A stretch of DNA of 64,000 bases from Taylorella asinigenitalis ATCC 700933. Lineage in GTDB: Bacteria; Pseudomonadota; Gammaproteobacteria; Burkholderiales; Burkholderiaceae_B. A program made the position numbers and the translations under genes. Below, in pieces: positions 61,094 to 64,000 of the stretch; the stretch's first letter is position 1, and each line of letters begins with the position of its first letter. The notes beneath the pieces are model-generated. The model did no database searches and was not told the origin of the DNA. It saw only the letters and a list, made by a program, of their open reading frames with translations. The stretch covers positions 62,001 to 126,000 of the forward strand of contig NZ_JHXN01000003.1 of assembly GCF_000687755.1 (NCBI RefSeq), in the 5' to 3' direction.

Positions 61094-62944
61094 ATGAGCA
61101 AAGCTATTCGTTATGACATTCAATTACTAAGAGCTGTGGCTGTAGTAGCCGTTATGCTCTTTCATATGGACCGCGAATTTCTGCCCGCTGGCTTCTTAGG
61201 TGTCGATATATTCTTTACGATTTCAGGATTTGTAGTTACGCAAAGTCTGTTACATAGAATTAAGAAAGGAATGGCTGAAAATCCCCAATTTTCTTGGAAG
61301 GACAAATTACGAATTTTTTGGGGATTTATGGTGAGTAGGGCTAAGAGGATATTGCCCGCTTACTACTTTGTATTGCTTGTTGTTACGGTCACAGCAATAA
61401 TCGTATTTACGGAAACTGACTTTGGCTTTTATCGCAGAAGCTTACGTGATGCTTTGTATTTTAATAGCAATGTCTTTTTTCAAAATTTTGGTGATTATTT
61501 TGCACCTCAATCAACTGAACTCCCACTATTGCATACTTGGTCTCTTGCTGTAGAGATGAAATTCTACTTGCTTTTGCCACTAGTTTTTATGATAGCAGGA
61601 CGCAAATGGAGTCCGTTTGTTTTAGGTTTAGTGTTTGTTGGACTCATGGCTCTTATTTCTTATCAAGAGGATACTAAATACTATTACCTATATTCGAGAA
61701 TACCAGAGTTTTTGATAGGCGTGGGCATTGCCATAGTGGGCACATGTAGATGGAGTCGAGGGCTGCGATGGATGCTTGCTTTGGCAGGAATTGGCGTTGT
61801 GTTTTGGTCTTTCTTTTTTATTAAAGAGAGTTCAATTCCTGGGATTTGGATGCTGCTGCCATGTGCGGCCACGGCACTTGTTATATGGGCTGATATTGGT
61901 TTAAGTCGTGGGCTTTTGGTCAGGGCTCTGAGTTATGTGGGTGATATTTCCTACTCATTATATTTGTGGCACTGGGCGGTGCTTGCATTTATACGATATA
62001 TTTCTTCAAATTATGAACTAACAAGCGGATTGGTGCAGTTGTATTTTGGTCTGTCTGTTGGGCTTAGTATTCTTTCATATCACATAATCGAGCAACCTTT
62101 TAGAAAATTTAAAACGAATAAGATTTTGCTTGCATACTTGATTGTAATGCTTGGTATCTTGATTACACTTCTTAGCATAATCGGTAAAAATTTTAATAAC
62201 ACTCTAGTTAAACCACTTCCTATAGAATTAAGGCGTTATGCGGATCCTGATACGATATGTCATGATGCTATTGTTGGAGATTGTATTAGAGGTGACCAAA
62301 ACTCATCTCACCGAATATTAGTTATAGGTGATTCGCACGCAGCTCAACTAAATAAAGCTTTTGATGAGATAGGCTTGCGTAAGGGAGTAGCATTTAAAGT
62401 ACTAACAGCTAGTAACTGTATTCCTATTGAGGGTTTTGATATAGAAAAAATTCCTGAATACTCCCAGGATGAGTGTTCCAAGAGAATTGATATTGTTAAA
62501 GAAGAAATAAACTCTCAATTTGACCAAATTATAATAGCAGGTTTTTGGAGCTATCAGCTAGACGACGATTTTATAAAAACCTTTAAAGATTTTTTGCAAA
62601 GAGTTAATAATTCAGGAAAGAAGGTAATTTTGCTCGCTCAGACTCCTTTATTTCCTTCTAACACAGAAAGAATCGATAGGTTTTTTGCTCTTAAACTCGA
62701 TCCTAAAACTGATTTTCACAATAGTCACAAAGTAGCTAATACTAAGCTAAAAGCTTTGGTAGATTCTAATTTACAAAACATTTACGTTCTTGATTTTAGC
62801 GATGATGAGATGTTTAAAGACGCTCCTCATTATGGAAATAAACTTATTATCTTTGATGGCGAACATCTCAATGAGTTTGGTAGCTCTTTATATGGGAAAG
62901 TAATCGAGAATAAAATTCTAGAAATTTTTAGAGATAAAAAGTGA
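61094..62944 (+). CDS. Acyltransferase-3 membrane protein with C-terminal SGNH domain (OafA-like)
   Basis: The 616-residue protein has an N-terminal acyltransferase-3 domain with about 10-11 TMs (starts YDIQLLRAVAVVAVMLFHMD; GVDIFFTISGFV). A soluble SGNH-hydrolase-like domain from about residue 410 has LVIGDSHAAQLNKAF and the Asp-His pair in FDGEHLNEFG. Such proteins O-acetylate lipopolysaccharide or other glycans. Its stop overlaps the next gene's GTG start. Confidence 0.9.
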   Translation: MSKAIRYDIQLLRAVAVVAVMLFHMDREFLPAGFLGVDIFFTISGFVVTQSLLHRIKKGMAENPQFSWKDKLRIFWGFMVSRAKRILPAYYFVLLVVTVTAIIVFTETDFGFYRRSLRDALYFNSNVFFQNFGDYFAPQSTELPLLHTWSLAVEMKFYLLLPLVFMIAGRKWSPFVLGLVFVGLMALISYQEDTKYYYLYSRIPEFLIGVGIAIVGTCRWSRGLRWMLALAGIGVVFWSFFFIKESSIPGIWMLLPCAATALVIWADIGLSRGLLVRALSYVGDISYSLYLWHWAVLAFIRYISSNYELTSGLVQLYFGLSVGLSILSYHIIEQPFRKFKTNKILLAYLIVMLGILITLLSIIGKNFNNTLVKPLPIELRRYADPDTICHDAIVGDCIRGDQNSSHRILVIGDSHAAQLNKAFDEIGLRKGVAFKVLTASNCIPIEGFDIEKIPEYSQDECSKRIDIVKEEINSQFDQIIIAGFWSYQLDDDFIKTFKDFLQRVNNSGKKVILLAQTPLFPSNTERIDRFFALKLDPKTDFHNSHKVANTKLKALVDSNLQNIYVLDFSDDEMFKDAPHYGNKLIIFDGEHLNEFGSSLYGKVIENKILEIFRDKK

Positions 62945-64000
62945 CAAAATGGCTTGAGCTTATTCTTAAGGAGAGATATGGATTCGATGTAATTATCGAT
63001 GAAAAAAAAGACTCTTTGGAAATAAGTTTGCCTTCTAGTGATAAGAAAATTATCTTTACCCATCTAGATCCTGCATTCAAAAAAAATGGCATAAATGATT
63101 CTATCGGACTTGATTGGTGGTCCGCTTCCAGTGAGGGATTTAAGGGAGCAGTGGAGGATGCGTTAGCATTGCCAACCTCAATGGGGTTTAAGGGACCTTT
63201 AGTATGCATTGAAGGGAATATTGCTTACGTAAGCTTCGATATTCTGGGACTTGCGTATTGGATGATGAATAGGCTAGAGGAAATCGGTGATGTGCCAAGG
63301 GATAGGCACGGTCGATTTAAAGATGAGAATTGTCACGCAGTACGATATAACTATCATCTGCGACCTATAGTAGATGAATGGCTTGATATATTAAGACAAA
63401 TCATGCTGCGAATGTGGCCAGGTCTTGAATTTAAGCGGCACGAGAGTTCTATTTTTATTTCGCATGATATAGATCTTCCAAGCAAATATGATTTTATAAA
63501 TTGGAAGAATTTTGCAAAATCTTATGCGATTGCAGCTGCGAATGGAGGCTTTAGATTTCGGGAATTTTTGCGTCGTAATCCTCGGTCTAGCTGTGAATTA
63601 ACTGCGGGCGATCCATTTAATACTTTTGATTCCTTGATGGATCGTTCTGAGAAGCTTGGTACTAAGAGTGCTTTTTATTTTATCTGTGGAGGTCGAAGTA
63701 TATACGATGCTACATATAGCATTAATGATCCAAAAATAAAGTCTTTATTAAAACATATTCATAATCGCGGACATGAAATTGGTTTGCACGCAAGTTATAA
63801 AGCGACAGATATTGATGGTGCTATTGGGTGCGAATTTCAGAAGCTTCGTACAGTATGCGATGAACTTGGCATTACGCAGGAGATTTGGGGCGGGCGTACT
63901 CACTATTTACGATGGAAGCAACCTGGGACTTTGAGAGAGATCGAGTCAGCGGGATTGGATTATGATTCCTCTTTAGGTTATTTACGACACGTAGGGTTTA
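62941..64000 (+). CDS. Polysaccharide-deacetylase-like protein (runs off window end)
   Basis: The frame opens with GTG at 62941, overlapping the acyltransferase stop by 4 nt, and is still open at the window end (353 codons). A DUF7033-like N-terminal part leads to NodB-like features: SIFISHDIDLPSKYDF and RGHEIGLHASYKA (family HxxxH-type metal motif region). It probably deacetylates, or is related to enzymes that deacetylate, an extracellular or periplasmic glycan. The C-terminus is not seen. Confidence 0.75.
   Translation, partial: MTKWLELILKERYGFDVIIDEKKDSLEISLPSSDKKIIFTHLDPAFKKNGINDSIGLDWWSASSEGFKGAVEDALALPTSMGFKGPLVCIEGNIAYVSFDILGLAYWMMNRLEEIGDVPRDRHGRFKDENCHAVRYNYHLRPIVDEWLDILRQIMLRMWPGLEFKRHESSIFISHDIDLPSKYDFINWKNFAKSYAIAAANGGFRFREFLRRNPRSSCELTAGDPFNTFDSLMDRSEKLGTKSAFYFICGGRSIYDATYSINDPKIKSLLKHIHNRGHEIGLHASYKATDIDGAIGCEFQKLRTVCDELGITQEIWGGRTHYLRWKQPGTLREIESAGLDYDSSLGYLRHVGF

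Overview
The window looks like a chromosome segment of a low-GC betaproteobacterium of the order Burkholderiales, family Alcaligenaceae. Taylorella is the best guess (inference). Gene content is Alcaligenaceae-like: zipA-smc order, tsaB/rimI next to a uracil-DNA-glycosylase-family gene, a DUF2818 gene after nuoN, tpiA-secG-tRNA-Leu, a Gram-negative porin and azurin. Base composition is unusually AT-rich for that family, about 37-39% GC by eye.

Layout. 0-12 kb: 5' part of zipA, smc, a lysophospholipid-transporter-like gene, a degenerate glycosylase-like gene, a fused tsaB-rimI gene, an OmpR/EnvZ-type two-component pair, the ahpC-ahpD peroxide-defence pair, and ispF-ispD. 12-16.4 kb: mfd and serB. 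16.4-32 kb: the complete 14-gene complex I operon nuoA-nuoN plus a DUF2818 gene, all on the minus strand. 32-34.8 kb: a general porin, azurin and a DoxX-family protein. 34.8-42.4 kb: a decayed mobile element abutting tRNA-Leu(GAG). It holds a nonsense-interrupted tyrosine integrase, 11-bp tandem repeats, phage-like small genes, an internally deleted Dam-type methylase, and a 3.7-kb relic of a large polyvalent protein with a zincin motif. 42.4-53 kb: secG-tpiA, an acetyltransferase, a quinone oxidoreductase and a dipeptide ABC transporter (dppFDCB with two tandem dppA genes). 53-59 kb: class I fumarase, an O-methyltransferase, pyrC, a SWIB-domain protein and monomeric NADP-isocitrate dehydrogenase. 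59-64 kb: start of a surface-polysaccharide region (WbpM/CapD-type dehydratase, acyltransferase-3/SGNH protein, and a polysaccharide-deacetylase-like gene running off the end).

How the genes work together. Complex I, fumarase, isocitrate dehydrogenase and peptide uptake fit a respiring, amino-acid-using organism. AhpC/AhpD and perhaps azurin serve redox defence and electron transfer. The right end builds or decorates surface glycans.

Most notable observation: the 8-mer TGGCAATG occurs about 50 times (both strands, hand count) in 64 kb, against 1-2 expected from composition. It sits mostly inside genes and in more than one reading frame. It behaves like a genome-wide DNA-level signal such as a DNA-uptake sequence or a recombination or segregation motif. 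It is sparse in the mobile element.
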